Positions 7,896 through 17,654 of a DNA stretch of 64,000 nucleotides are shown here, piece by piece. The stretch's first letter is position 1; each line of letters starts with the position of its first letter. The position numbers and the translations under genes are program-made. The notes under the pieces are model-generated. The model was given only the letters and a program-made list of their open reading frames with translations, did not search any database and had not been told where the DNA came from. Where the stretch lies: the NCBI RefSeq assembly GCF_042651565.1, contig NZ_JBHSDF010000004.1; one strand, written 5' to 3'. This DNA is from Salinispirillum marinum (GTDB lineage Bacteria; Pseudomonadota; Gammaproteobacteria; Pseudomonadales; Natronospirillaceae).

Positions 7896-10640
7896 CTATT
7901 GCGCTGCCATAGCGACGAGTTCTTCCAGCGGCATCGGTCGGCCAAATAAGTAACCCTGATAGGCCTCACAGCCATAGTTCGTCAACGCAATACACTGCGC
8001 TTCGGTTTCTACACCTTCTGCAATAACGGAAATATCCAACCCTTTCGCCAAGGTGACGATGGTTTGCGCGATGGTGGTATGGTTGGCCTGCTCGGCCAAA
8101 TCCTGCACAAATGACTGATCGATTTTCAACTGGTCCAAGGGCAGTTGCCGCAAATACGACAGCGACGAATACCCAGTGCCAAAGTCATCCAATGAAAAGG
8201 TCACCCCGTGCACCCTCAGTTGATGCATTTTTTGAATGGTGTCTTCAACATCGTTCAACAGCATGCTTTCCGTCAACTCAAGCTTTAAACGCTGTGCATT
8301 GGCGCCAGAGTGGTGGAGGGCAGAGATTACCTGATCGACAAAATCAACCTGCACCAATTGTCGAGCGCTGATGTTGATCGCCAACGACAACTCTGCCGTT
8401 TTGGGCGATTGCGCCCACTGTGCCAGAACGGCACAAGCGGACTCTAAAACCCATTGGCCCAAGGGTAGAATTAACCCCGTCTCTTCGGCGACGGAAATAA
8501 ATCCGCCAGGTGCCACCAAGCCGCGCGTTGGATGGTTCCAGCGGAGCAGGGCTTCAGCGCCTATCAATTGGCGCGACTGACCCATTTGGGGTTGAAAATA
8601 CAAGACAAATTCATGATTGTGCATCCCTTTGCGAATATCGTTCGCAACCTCCGCATGCTCCAAAACGCGGGCCTGCATGGAAGGATTAAAAAACCGACGT
8701 GTGTTACGACCAGCCGCTTTGGCTTGATACATGGCGAGATCGGCTTGTTTCAATAGTTCATCGAACGTGTCTTGCTCACCTTGAAAGAGGGTAATGCCAA
8801 TACTTAAGGTACTGAATTGCTCAATTCCTCCAATGTAATAGGGTGCGGGTAAGGTTTCGAGAATGGTTTCGGCGAGCACCTCTACTTGCTGTGAGGCGAT
8901 ATCCAGATCAATATCTAAGTCTTCCAACAAAATGATGAATTCGTCTCCGCCAATGCGCGCCACCGTGTCGCTCTTGCGCACACAATTAAGCAGTCGATTG
9001 GCAACCTGTTTCAGCAACAAATCTCCGACATCATGGCCGCGGGTATCGTTCAACGTTTTGAAGTCGTCTAAATCGATGTAAAGAATCGCACCTGATTTTC
9101 TATGGCGCACGCTGGCGGCAATCGCTTGATCCAACCGATCCATTAACAACTGGCGATTGGGTAAGCCTGTCAACTGGTCGTAGAAGGCCAGTTGGGTAAT
9201 CTTCATTTCAGCGGCCTTGCGCTGTGTGGCATCGATTAGGGTCACCACATAATTGATGACGGTGTCGTCATCATCGGTGCGTACGGCGGTGATGCTGGTC
9301 CATTGTAAGTAGTCATCTCCATTTTTGCGCCGGTTCCATACTTCACCTTGCCACGAGTCATTGGCGTCTAGGGCCGCATCAATGTCACTAAAAAACGTGG
9401 TTTCGTGGCGATCAGACTTTATGAGGTCTAACGGCTGGCCAATGGCTTCCTCGGTGCTGTAACCGGTGATTTCAGAGAAGGCTTCATTGGCGCGCAAAAT
9501 GATGCGATTCTGATCGGTAACGATCATACCCTCTGTCGACTCGAATACGGTGGCTGCCACGTTCAGGTCCTGCACCATTTCCTGCATTGCAGAGCCAACT
9601 TGGTTGTACTCTTTAATTCCGCCATGCACGTATACGGCTCCACGAGTACCACTCTGAATGTCTTGGATGTATTTCATCAAGCGCCCTACATTCTGGGCAT
9701 GACTTAAATGAATTAACCATGCGGCAATCAGCAGGAGCACGATAAAGCCGCCCGACAACAGGAAGAAGGTTTGTTGATAACTTTCGGTCAGCGACGGGAA
9801 ACGATCAGCTGAAATACCCACTTCAGTCCAAATATTATTGATGCCGCCGGGCAGCGACATGGCTTCGCGTAGTAGGTAAACATTGTTACTGATGTCCACT
9901 TCGCCCATTTGTGGTTGGCGATCCAGCTCACTGACAAAATTAACGCCTGCATGGCGCAGTAAGACCTGGCCTTCATAGCCTAGCTTTAGAATATCCAGAT
10001 CTGCCCGATCCGCGATCTCGCTTAAAAAAGCACGGTTTTGACCCACAGCCAAACCAATGAACATATATCCGCGCAGTTGAATGGTCGCCGGGTCGAACAG
10101 CGGAACGGACTTGATCAATACCGTCAGATTGTCGGTACTGACCACACTCCATCGGTTTGAGTAAATAAAGGGCGCACGCATGGCGGCAAACAGGGGTTCA
10201 ATATCGTACAGCGGCAAACCGGCGTCGAACACCAGTTCATTCTCATTATCCACGATAAAGAAGACATCCAAATTTGCGCCCAGGGCCGAATCCTGAAACA
10301 TAAAAGCCATGTCTTCTACCAGGACATCAAGGGGGCTCTCTTCTTCTTGCGTATCAACCACCGAAGTGAAAATACGATTGGCTGCCGCACTTTGCAGGTA
10401 AACATCCAACAGACCCAAGCGGATTTCAATGAGGTTTTCCACGGCCCGGTGACGCTGCTGTAATGCACTGTCGATTTCTTGCTGTAAGCTCTGTTCGGCG
10501 GTGCGATAGGCATAGGCCATGCTGACCAACAACGCCAATAAGCCCAGAGCGCCAAATACTAAAGCGATGCGGGTAGTGAATTTGAGTTCCAAAAACCCAG
10601 CCCGACGGCGCGAGTTCGCTGCGGCATGCGATAGCGGCAT
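7896..10640 (-). CDS. Membrane sensor with PAS, GGDEF and EAL domains
   Basis: A 914-residue cyclic-di-GMP enzyme. From the N terminus: transmembrane helix (about 20-42), a long periplasmic sensor region resembling a CACHE-type domain, a second transmembrane helix (about 290-313), a PAS domain (about 350-460), a diguanylate cyclase domain with an intact GGDEF near residue 561 preceded by an RKSD inhibitory I-site, and an EAL domain beginning near residue 694. The EAL metal and catalytic motifs are kept: EALLRW, LELTES, DDFGTG and the Glu of VIAEGVE. Both activities are therefore possible; which dominates cannot be read. It lies 78 bp downstream of a solute-binding protein gene on the same strand, so the two are probably co-transcribed. 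Confidence 0.93.
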   Translation of the reverse strand: MPLSHAAANSRRRAGFLELKFTTRIALVFGALGLLALLVSMAYAYRTAEQSLQQEIDSALQQRHRAVENLIEIRLGLLDVYLQSAAANRIFTSVVDTQEEESPLDVLVEDMAFMFQDSALGANLDVFFIVDNENELVFDAGLPLYDIEPLFAAMRAPFIYSNRWSVVSTDNLTVLIKSVPLFDPATIQLRGYMFIGLAVGQNRAFLSEIADRADLDILKLGYEGQVLLRHAGVNFVSELDRQPQMGEVDISNNVYLLREAMSLPGGINNIWTEVGISADRFPSLTESYQQTFFLLSGGFIVLLLIAAWLIHLSHAQNVGRLMKYIQDIQSGTRGAVYVHGGIKEYNQVGSAMQEMVQDLNVAATVFESTEGMIVTDQNRIILRANEAFSEITGYSTEEAIGQPLDLIKSDRHETTFFSDIDAALDANDSWQGEVWNRRKNGDDYLQWTSITAVRTDDDDTVINYVVTLIDATQRKAAEMKITQLAFYDQLTGLPNRQLLMDRLDQAIAASVRHRKSGAILYIDLDDFKTLNDTRGHDVGDLLLKQVANRLLNCVRKSDTVARIGGDEFIILLEDLDIDLDIASQQVEVLAETILETLPAPYYIGGIEQFSTLSIGITLFQGEQDTFDELLKQADLAMYQAKAAGRNTRRFFNPSMQARVLEHAEVANDIRKGMHNHEFVLYFQPQMGQSRQLIGAEALLRWNHPTRGLVAPGGFISVAEETGLILPLGQWVLESACAVLAQWAQSPKTAELSLAINISARQLVQVDFVDQVISALHHSGANAQRLKLELTESMLLNDVEDTIQKMHQLRVHGVTFSLDDFGTGYSSLSYLRQLPLDQLKIDQSFVQDLAEQANHTTIAQTIVTLAKGLDISVIAEGVETEAQCIALTNYGCEAYQGYLFGRPMPLEELVAMAAQ

Positions 10641-10718
10641 ATTATTGAGCGCCTGCTGAATGAATATTGATCATTTTTCGGCATCTTTTAAAAATCAGAG
10701 CGTTTAACCATTTCATGA

Positions 10719-11666
10719 TCAATCACCAAAATCAGCGATTAATCGCTGAAATTCCTGTGTCTGTCGACGCAGCGTCGCCATGACATCATTTTCAGATAAG
10801 AACATCAGGGGCAGCCTGACTTGCTCTGTTGCTTCCATGAATCGACGATCACGGGTTGCAGCATCCAATGCCTTGGACAGCACCTGCACATCTTCCTCGG
10901 CGGTGTTAAGGGGCAACGTAATGACTCTTAGGTTGGTCATTCCTGCTTGGTAACCCATCTCGCGGTGGGTCGGTGCACTCGGATAGTAGATTAAGCGTTC
11001 ATCTGACAGACCTAATAAAACTCGCATATCACCCGCATCAGTAAATTGCGTATGCGTACCGCCACTAAAGGCTATATCGACATCACCGGAAACGACCAAT
11101 GGGGCCATGCCAGCGCCTCCCGTTGTGGGAATAACACGAAAGTTAATGCCTTCTTTTTGGCTAATTAAATTCATTAAGAATCGGTCTTGAGGCGACTGTG
11201 ACGCCACGGCAATCTCTTCTTGTGTGCGGGCATAGGCTAAAAAATCAGCCCAGGTTTGCCAGGGCTGAGTGCCGCCGGTGACAATGGCTGACTGGTCCAT
11301 AGCCAAGGCGGCGATATGACGCACACTGTCCCATTGATAAGATGTACTGGTGGTCAAGGGCGTAAACGTAAAGGGCAGGCTAGGGCCATAGAGAAAAACG
11401 TAGGCACCTTCTTGGCTGGCCGCCAGCATAGCGGCGGCTACCGCACCTCCGGCACCGGGTTGATACAGCAATTCCACGGGTTGGTTCAATTGGTCTGAAA
11501 GCGCTTCGGCTAAGGCTTTGGCCTGAATGTCCACGCTGCCACCCGGGTTGAACCCGACCAGCAAGGTCAGTGGTCTATTAGGAAAGTCATTACCTGTTGC
11601 CAGTCCGGTCAGCATGAGTGACAGGATCAACGCAATAATGACCGGCGGCGCTTTATAATTATGCAT
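10719..11666 (-). CDS. Tripartite tricarboxylate transporter-type solute-binding protein (TctC/Bug family)
   Basis: A periplasmic binding protein of the Bug/TctC family: after an N-terminal signal-like helix (VIIALILSLMLTGLATG) comes FPNRPLTLLVGFNPGGSVD, the family's ligand-loop signature, and the two-lobed fold ends with ATLRRQTQEFQRLIADFG. I chose the ATG at 11666, because it places the signal sequence at the N terminus and has AAGAAG upstream; an upstream ATG at 11747 adds a polar tail. No TctA or TctB membrane subunits are nearby, so this is an orphan binding protein. It sits directly upstream of the GGDEF/EAL gene, suggesting a sensory rather than a transport role. Confidence 0.85.
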   Translation of the reverse strand: MHNYKAPPVIIALILSLMLTGLATGNDFPNRPLTLLVGFNPGGSVDIQAKALAEALSDQLNQPVELLYQPGAGGAVAAAMLAASQEGAYVFLYGPSLPFTFTPLTTSTSYQWDSVRHIAALAMDQSAIVTGGTQPWQTWADFLAYARTQEEIAVASQSPQDRFLMNLISQKEGINFRVIPTTGGAGMAPLVVSGDVDIAFSGGTHTQFTDAGDMRVLLGLSDERLIYYPSAPTHREMGYQAGMTNLRVITLPLNTAEEDVQVLSKALDAATRDRRFMEATEQVRLPLMFLSENDVMATLRRQTQEFQRLIADFGD

Positions 11667-11906
11667 GTGGTTACTTCTTGTGTCGCCGATGTTCGGCCCT
11701 GATTCTTCATGACTCATGGCATGATTCGAGTCTTGATCTGGGCTCATTATGCTGTGTGTACTGAACTTTAGTGTAGGAGTCGTCTTGTCGTTTGTCTACC
11801 TACAACGACTTGAGAACCGGCAGCAACATTTGATTCCTCAGGTCATCACGGAACTCTGATACTATTTCTCCATCTTAAGAACATTATTTTGAGTGGGGAG
11901 TTGTTG

Positions 11907-13247
11907 ATGGACTTTGATCTTTTTGTCATAGGGGCCGGTTCCGGTGGCGTCCGTGCCGCTCGAATGAGTGCGCAGCTCGGTGCCCGCGTCGCGGTTGCCG
12001 AGGTCAGTGATTTAGGTGGCACCTGTGTCAATGTGGGTTGCGTACCGAAAAAGTTGTTTGTGTACGCGGCTCAGTTTGCACAGGGTTTTGTGGACGCTCG
12101 TGAATTCGGCTATGACAGCGCCGTACCGGAGTTCGACTGGGTGCGCTTACGCGACAACAAAGACAAAGAGATTGCTCGTTTAAACGGGATCTATGGCGAC
12201 TTGTTGACCAATGCGGGTGTGCAGCTCATTCGTGGCCGGGCCGAAATGGTTGGCCAGCATGAAGTGAGGGTGAACGGGCACACATACAGCGCGGAAAAAA
12301 TTCTTATTGCCACCGGTGGATGGCCCTTTGTACCCGACATTCCCGGTCGGGAACATATCATCACCAGCAACGAAGTGTTTCATTTGACGACCTGGCCGAA
12401 ACGGGCTGTGGTTATCGGAGGAGGGTACATTGGGGTTGAATTTGCCGGCATTTTCAACGCGACGGGCGTGCAAACGACACTGGTGCATCGTGGTGATCAA
12501 CTGTTGCGAGGGTTCGATGATGACATTCGGCAGTTCGCCTATGAGCAATATCAGGTCTCAGGTATTGACGTTCAGTTGAACGCCGATGTAGCCCGTGTTG
12601 AACCGAATGCCGCGGGTTATCGGGTAACCCTCACCAACGGACAGACCCTGGAAACGGATCTGGTGTTAGGCTGTACGGGCAGAAAACCCAATGTGAACGG
12701 CTTGGGATTGGCTGCGGTTGGCGTACATCTGAATGAAAAAGGTGGAATAGCGGTAGACGCACAGTACGCGACCAGTGTGCCGAACATCTACGCCATTGGG
12801 GATGTTACCGGCGGTATTGCTTTAACCCCGGTCGCTTTAGCGGAAGGCATGTTCTTGGCCCACGAATGGTTCGGCCAAGGCGGTCGCCCGGTACGGTACG
12901 ATGCTATACCCACTGCGGTATTCTCCCAGCCCAATATAGCAACCGTTGGGCTCACCGAAGAGCAAGCGCGCAAGTCCCATAACGTTGAGATTTACCGATC
13001 CAGTTTCCGACCGATGCAAAATACTCTGTCGGGCAATCCCGTGCGTGCCATGATGAAACTCGTGGTGTGTCGGGATACCCAGCGCATTCTCGGTGCTCAT
13101 ATGGTCGGGCCCGATGCCGGTGAAATCATGCAAGGCATCGGCATTGCCTATGCCATGGGTGCTACCAAGGCCGATTTTGATCAGACCATTGGTATTCACC
13201 CAACCGCGGCAGAAGAGTTTGTCACCATGCGAACGCCTGTGTCCTAA
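11907..13247 (+). CDS. gor: Glutathione-disulfide reductase
   Basis: NADPH-dependent reduction of glutathione disulfide in the cytoplasm. The product has 446 residues. It has the FAD dinucleotide fold GAGSGG at 9-14, the redox pair Cys40/Cys45 in GGTCVNVGC, the NADPH fold GGGYIGVEFAG, the second FAD motif IYAIGDVTGG and the C-terminal catalytic His-Glu region HPTAAEEF. The start at 11907 follows a GGGGAG ribosome site; a TTG 18 bp upstream is unlikely. Glutathione also feeds the formaldehyde pathway encoded at 51.8-53.7 kb. A -10-like TACTAT stands at 11860. Confidence 0.94.
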   Translation: MDFDLFVIGAGSGGVRAARMSAQLGARVAVAEVSDLGGTCVNVGCVPKKLFVYAAQFAQGFVDAREFGYDSAVPEFDWVRLRDNKDKEIARLNGIYGDLLTNAGVQLIRGRAEMVGQHEVRVNGHTYSAEKILIATGGWPFVPDIPGREHIITSNEVFHLTTWPKRAVVIGGGYIGVEFAGIFNATGVQTTLVHRGDQLLRGFDDDIRQFAYEQYQVSGIDVQLNADVARVEPNAAGYRVTLTNGQTLETDLVLGCTGRKPNVNGLGLAAVGVHLNEKGGIAVDAQYATSVPNIYAIGDVTGGIALTPVALAEGMFLAHEWFGQGGRPVRYDAIPTAVFSQPNIATVGLTEEQARKSHNVEIYRSSFRPMQNTLSGNPVRAMMKLVVCRDTQRILGAHMVGPDAGEIMQGIGIAYAMGATKADFDQTIGIHPTAAEEFVTMRTPVS

Positions 13248-13256
13248 ATGCTGTCC

Positions 13257-13278
13257 GTGCCTGTCGGTCCACAGGCAC
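13257..13278. terminator. Perfect hairpin after gor
   Basis: Arms GTGCCTGT and ACAGGCAC (8 bp, perfect) flank a 6-base loop, 9 bp after the gor stop. No T-run follows, so it is a hairpin of uncertain role: Rho-linked end, mRNA stabiliser or site just upstream of the glpX promoter. Confidence 0.4.
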
Positions 13279-13279
13279 A

Positions 13280-13308
13280 TTGGCCCAAACGTGTGTGCGT
13301 GGTAGAAT
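13280..13308 (+). promoter_or_regulatory. Putative sigma-70 promoter of glpX
   Basis: TTGGCC and TAGAAT hexamers are separated by 17 bp, ending 36 bp before the glpX ATG. Spacing is ideal and the -10 matches 5 of 6; the -35 matches 3 of 6. Read by eye only. Confidence 0.5.
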
Positions 13309-13344
13309 CGCCGCCTTTTTCGACCATGGCATGGAATACTGGAT

Positions 13345-14352
13345 ATGAAACGCGACCTCGCATTGCAATTTTCACGGGTCACCGAAGCGGCCGCCTTGGC
13401 AGGCCATAAATGGCTGGGGCGTGGCGATAAAAATGCTGCCGACCAAGCGGCGGTCAGCGTCATGCGGAGCTTGCTCAATAAAAGTGAAATAGACGGTGAA
13501 ATTGTCATTGGCGAAGGCGAGATCGACGAAGCCCCCATGCTTTACATTGGTGAAAAAGTCGGCCTCGGTGGTGAGCCGGTCGACATCGCCGTAGACCCCA
13601 TTGAAGGCACCCGGATGACGGCCATGGGGCAATCCAATGCTATTGCCGTGTTAGCGGCTGGTGAACGAGGCTGTTTTCTGAAAGCACCCGATATGTACAT
13701 GGAAAAGCTGGTGGTAGGACCGAACGCCCGCGGAGCTATCGATATCGATTTGCCTTTGGCTGAGAACGTAAAAAACGTCGCGCAAGCATTGGGCAAAAGC
13801 CTCAAAGACATGACTGTGGTGACGCTCGCCAAACCGCGTCACGACAAAATGATTCGCTTATTACAAAGCATGGGTGTGCGGGTGTTTGCGTTACCGGATG
13901 GTGATGTTGCTGCTTCGATTCTTACCAGCGTACCGGAAAGTCAGGTCGATATGATGTATTGCATCGGTGGCGCACCAGAGGGTGTGATTTCCGCTGCGGT
14001 TATTCGGGCGTTAGGTGGCGACATGCATGGTCGCCTCGTGTTGCGGAAAGATGCCAAAGGTGAATCGCCCGAAAACATAGCGGCCAGCGAATGGGAAGCA
14101 CAACGTTGTGTCGAGATGGGTGTAGAGCATGGTGTTAAGCTGACGTTGCAAGATATGGTGCGGTCGGACAACCTGGTATTCTCGGCAACAGGCATCACCA
14201 AGGGAGATTTGCTGGATGGGGTAACCCGTGATGGTATTCTGGCCACCACAGAAACATTACTCATTCGCGGTAAATCGCGCACAGTAAGACGAATCAAGAG
14301 TACGCATTATTTAGATCGAAAGGATGATGAAGTGAGACAGCTTATTCAGTAA
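13345..14352 (+). CDS. glpX: Class II fructose-1,6-bisphosphatase
   Basis: Hydrolyses fructose 1,6-bisphosphate in gluconeogenesis. The 335-residue product matches GlpX throughout: the metal-binding acidic motif GEGEIDEAPMLYIGE, then VDIAVDPIEGT and the conserved YCIGGAPEGV. No glycerol genes adjoin, so it probably serves as the general gluconeogenic enzyme. It stands alone between gor and the convergent speA. Confidence 0.95.
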   Translation: MKRDLALQFSRVTEAAALAGHKWLGRGDKNAADQAAVSVMRSLLNKSEIDGEIVIGEGEIDEAPMLYIGEKVGLGGEPVDIAVDPIEGTRMTAMGQSNAIAVLAAGERGCFLKAPDMYMEKLVVGPNARGAIDIDLPLAENVKNVAQALGKSLKDMTVVTLAKPRHDKMIRLLQSMGVRVFALPDGDVAASILTSVPESQVDMMYCIGGAPEGVISAAVIRALGGDMHGRLVLRKDAKGESPENIAASEWEAQRCVEMGVEHGVKLTLQDMVRSDNLVFSATGITKGDLLDGVTRDGILATTETLLIRGKSRTVRRIKSTHYLDRKDDEVRQLIQ

Positions 14353-14490
14353 AACGTCATTGGACTCAATCTGGCGGTGTTACAAATGGTTTCAAAATGC
14401 TCACTTACTTTAGAGTAAGCTCCGCTTCCTCAAACATTTTTGCCTAGCCAGCTTATCGCCACTGAGTTTTTAGCTCATCGGTTATTCTGG

Positions 14491-14511
14491 AAAAAGGGGG
14501 TTTCCCCCCTA
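14491..14511 (-). terminator. Intrinsic terminator of speA
   Basis: On the minus strand, 5 bp after the speA stop, GGGGG-AAA-CCCCC is followed by TTTTT. This is a short but typical Rho-independent terminator. Confidence 0.75.
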
Positions 14512-14515
14512 ATTA

Positions 14516-16417
14516 TTAGCCTTCTGGCTGGTCAAGATAGGTGGTATCCGCCAATCCATTGCTCAACCATAACATGAATTCATCGTGTTCTTTCGCCGTT
14601 AAATCTGAACGTTTTACTTGAGCTTCCAGTGCTAACATCAGGATTTGCGGGTCAAAGTTCACGTATTGCAATACTTTGCTGACGGTATCGCCACGCTGCC
14701 AATGCGACAATACAGCTTCACCTTCTTCAAAGATGACGTTCACCGCATCGGTATCACCGAACAGGTTATGCAAATCACCTAGAATTTCCTGATATGCGCC
14801 CACCAGGAAGAAGCCAAGCAACGAATTTGAGACTTCCATCGGCGGATAAGGCAGGGTGGTTTCAATACCTTCGCCATCCACATAGTGGTCAATACGACCA
14901 TCAGAATCACAGGTTATGTCACGAATCACGCCACGTCGGGTCGGCTCCTGATCCAAATCACGCAGCGGGATGATTGGGAAAATTTGTTTGATTCCCCAGG
15001 CATCCGGCATGGACTGGAACAATGAGAAGTTAGCGAAGACTTTATCGGCCATCTGCTCATTCAGCTCATCAATGATCAGCCGTTGTGTTTGCTTGGCCGG
15101 GTTCAACGTCTTCATCAAATGAAAGGCGGTGGCGCGCATGATTTGTTCACACGCCGAACGTTCGGTGAGGCTTAACTGGCCATGAGTAAAGGCTTGGTTA
15201 ATGTCCTGCGTGAAGGTCACCAGATCATGATGCACTTCGATCAGGCTGCGTTCACGAGCCAAGGCATCGCGGTAGTTATCCCAGATACTGAGCAACAATG
15301 GATGGCTGTCTTCTTCCGGCTCCGCTAATTCATGCACGGCATTGCGTTCAATACCAATCACATTGGTCATCAACACCGCGTGGTGGGCTGTAACCGCTCG
15401 CCCGGATTCACTGAAAATGTCTGGCTGGGGTAGGTCATTCAAAACCGCTGCTTCACGGAACGCATGCACGACTTTTTTGGCGTATTCGTCGGTCGAATAG
15501 TTCATCGAGCAGACATTGCGTGAGGCCGTGCCTTCGTAATCAACACCTAGGCCACCACCCACGTCTACCACGTCGATGGGCATGCCTAAGCCACGCAGTT
15601 CGGTGTAGAAACGTGCAGCTTCGCGCAACCCGACCTGAATGTCTTGAATATTGGCGATTTGGCTTCCCAAGTGGAAATGCAGCAACTGAAAGGCATTCAC
15701 TTGATTGCGGCTTTGCAGAATCTCGATAGTGCGCAAGATCTCACTCGCCGACAGGCCAAATTTTGACTTGTAGCCCCCCGTATCTTGCCAATTGCCTTTA
15801 CCAACCGTCGACAATCGTGCCCGTACGCCAATGCGTGGCGCAACGCCCAGCTCTTCTGCGATGTTCAAAACATCAATTAGCTCACTGGACTTTTCTAAGA
15901 CGATATAAACACGGTGGCCTAATCGCTCACCGACCAAGGCCAGGCGAATGTAATCTTTGTCTTTATAGCCGTTGCAGACAATGGTTGACTTGCCGGGTTC
16001 AGACACCGCCAAAACCGCCAGCAACTCGGGTTTACTGCCGGCTTCAAGACCAATGCGACCGTTCAATACACGCTTTTGACCCGCGACAATTTCTTCCACC
16101 ACTTGGCGTTGCTGATTCACCTTGATCGGGTAAATCGGCATAAATTGACCCGCGTACTCTTCATATTCGATGGCACGTTGAAAACTGCTCACCAAATTAG
16201 CGACCCGGTGGTGCAAAATGTGAGGGAATCTAACCAGCACAGGCAGTTCAAGGCCTTTCTCCTGCACCAATTCTAAGATCTTAGCAAAGCTGACCGATGC
16301 ATTTGTATCCGGATCACGGACGGTAACGTCGCCGTTCTCGGCCACATCGAAGTAGCCCGCACCCCAACGATTAAAATTGTACAAAGCCACACTGTCTTGA
16401 GCGGTCCAATTGGTCAC
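14516..16417 (-). CDS. speA: Biosynthetic arginine decarboxylase
   Basis: A PLP-dependent enzyme of fold III that makes agmatine from arginine as the first step of putrescine synthesis. The 633-residue length is right. The PLP lysine is Lys99 in YPIKVNQ, the glycine-rich phosphate site is VDVGGGLGVDYEGT, and FSESGRAVTAHH is the usual subunit-interface and phosphate motif. The start is GTG with an AGGAGG ribosome site 7 bp before it, which fixes the N terminus. No speB is visible nearby. Confidence 0.95.
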   Translation of the reverse strand: MTNWTAQDSVALYNFNRWGAGYFDVAENGDVTVRDPDTNASVSFAKILELVQEKGLELPVLVRFPHILHHRVANLVSSFQRAIEYEEYAGQFMPIYPIKVNQQRQVVEEIVAGQKRVLNGRIGLEAGSKPELLAVLAVSEPGKSTIVCNGYKDKDYIRLALVGERLGHRVYIVLEKSSELIDVLNIAEELGVAPRIGVRARLSTVGKGNWQDTGGYKSKFGLSASEILRTIEILQSRNQVNAFQLLHFHLGSQIANIQDIQVGLREAARFYTELRGLGMPIDVVDVGGGLGVDYEGTASRNVCSMNYSTDEYAKKVVHAFREAAVLNDLPQPDIFSESGRAVTAHHAVLMTNVIGIERNAVHELAEPEEDSHPLLLSIWDNYRDALARERSLIEVHHDLVTFTQDINQAFTHGQLSLTERSACEQIMRATAFHLMKTLNPAKQTQRLIIDELNEQMADKVFANFSLFQSMPDAWGIKQIFPIIPLRDLDQEPTRRGVIRDITCDSDGRIDHYVDGEGIETTLPYPPMEVSNSLLGFFLVGAYQEILGDLHNLFGDTDAVNVIFEEGEAVLSHWQRGDTVSKVLQYVNFDPQILMLALEAQVKRSDLTAKEHDEFMLWLSNGLADTTYLDQPEG

Positions 16418-16517
16418 CGGCGTCCTCCTATGATTAAGTCGCGCAGTCTAAGGCTAGTTGTTGTGCATGCCAACAGCAAGCAGGGTGGAAAAAATGCTGG
16501 TCGAACGGGTTTATGCG

Positions 16518-17573
16518 TTAAAACTGAAAGGACAGTTGCGGATGGCTCATGTCCTGCAGCCCGATCTGTATGCCCACCAGCCGAACGGGTTTGCCATTTC
16601 CGCGCTGCCAAGCCTCAGCCAGCAAGCTCGTGATATCGTCACGGGTGACCTGTCGGCAGGCTTTTTCTGCCGTGGTGAGAATAAAGTCATTAAATTTTAG
16701 CTTCACGCCAATTGACTTCACCGCCTTCAATTGCCGGCTTGATGATAAGCGATCATGTAGGCGAGGCCAGAGTTCAAGCGCTTTATGCAGGCACTCCTCG
16801 GCACTGATCAAGTCTTCGCTGAGTGTTCTTTCCACGCCCACCGACTTTCGTTCACGCGATGTGTTTACCGGACGATGATCAACGCCTCGAACACGCTGCA
16901 ATAAACTTTCCGCCAAAGAACCACAGTGTTTTACCACCAAATGCAAAGGCGCTTCACGCACATCGTCACATTGAAACCAGCCCAAGGCGGCAAGGCGCTC
17001 GGCAGTTTTTTGCCCAATACCTGGGATACGACTCAAGGGCAGATTCTGCACGAAGGCGTCGACCTGATCGGGGCGAACCACGCACAATCCATTCGGCTTG
17101 TTTTCGTCGCTGGCAATTTTGGCCAGAAACTTGTTGGGTGCCACGCCCGCCGAAGCGGTTAAACCGGTTTCTTCGAAGATGGTTTGCCGCAGGTGTTCGG
17201 CCATGCGCGTGGCGCTCCCTTGAAATAATGCCGAATCGGTCACGTCTAAATAGGCTTCATCCATCGACAACGGCTCTATGAGATCGGTGTAGCGCATCAT
17301 AATAGTGCGAATCTGTTCACTGGCTTGCCGGTATTTTTCCATCTGACCGGGGATCAGCGTCAGGTGTGGGCAGAGCTTTAGCGCTTGGCCCGTGGGCATC
17401 GCCGAGCGCACGCCATAGGCACGGGCTGGGTAATTGCAGGTGGCGATAACCCCTCGATTGACGCGTCCACCAATGGCGATCGGAATGTCTCGCAGTCTAG
17501 GGTTATCACGCATTTCCACTGCAGCAAAAAAACAATCCATGTCGACGTGAATGATTTTGCGATGAGCCTGCAT
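16518..17573 (-). CDS. dinB: DNA polymerase IV
   Basis: A Y-family translesion polymerase. The ATG at 17573 gives 351 residues, the same length as the E. coli enzyme; in-frame TTG/GTG codons 9-12 bp upstream are less likely. Catalytic acidic residues are in HVDMDCFFAAVE and SMDEAYLDVTDS. The HhH segment (IPGIGQKTAERLAALG) and little-finger domain follow, and the C terminus ends in QLSFQF, a probable beta-clamp binding motif (QLxLF-like). A LexA-type box lies just upstream, consistent with SOS induction. Confidence 0.94.
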   Translation of the reverse strand: MQAHRKIIHVDMDCFFAAVEMRDNPRLRDIPIAIGGRVNRGVIATCNYPARAYGVRSAMPTGQALKLCPHLTLIPGQMEKYRQASEQIRTIMMRYTDLIEPLSMDEAYLDVTDSALFQGSATRMAEHLRQTIFEETGLTASAGVAPNKFLAKIASDENKPNGLCVVRPDQVDAFVQNLPLSRIPGIGQKTAERLAALGWFQCDDVREAPLHLVVKHCGSLAESLLQRVRGVDHRPVNTSRERKSVGVERTLSEDLISAEECLHKALELWPRLHDRLSSSRQLKAVKSIGVKLKFNDFILTTAEKACRQVTRDDITSLLAEAWQRGNGKPVRLVGIQIGLQDMSHPQLSFQF

Positions 17574-17584
17574 ATCATGCACCA

Positions 17585-17608
17585 AATACTGTATGAATAA
17601 CCAGTATT
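17585..17608 (-). promoter_or_regulatory. LexA (SOS) box of dinB
   Basis: Perfect arms AATACTG and CAGTATT flank 10 bases. The core CTGT-N8-CCAG differs from the LexA consensus CTGT-N8-ACAG by one base. It ends 12 bp before the dinB ATG, so LexA bound here would block transcription. Confidence 0.8.
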
Positions 17609-17654
17609 CTAGCCATCCAATCCAGCCTGTAAAGCATTACATCATTAAAAGACG

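Noticed and set aside
10719..11666. A full tripartite tricarboxylate transporter
   Set aside because: No TctA or TctB genes adjoin; only the binding protein is present.
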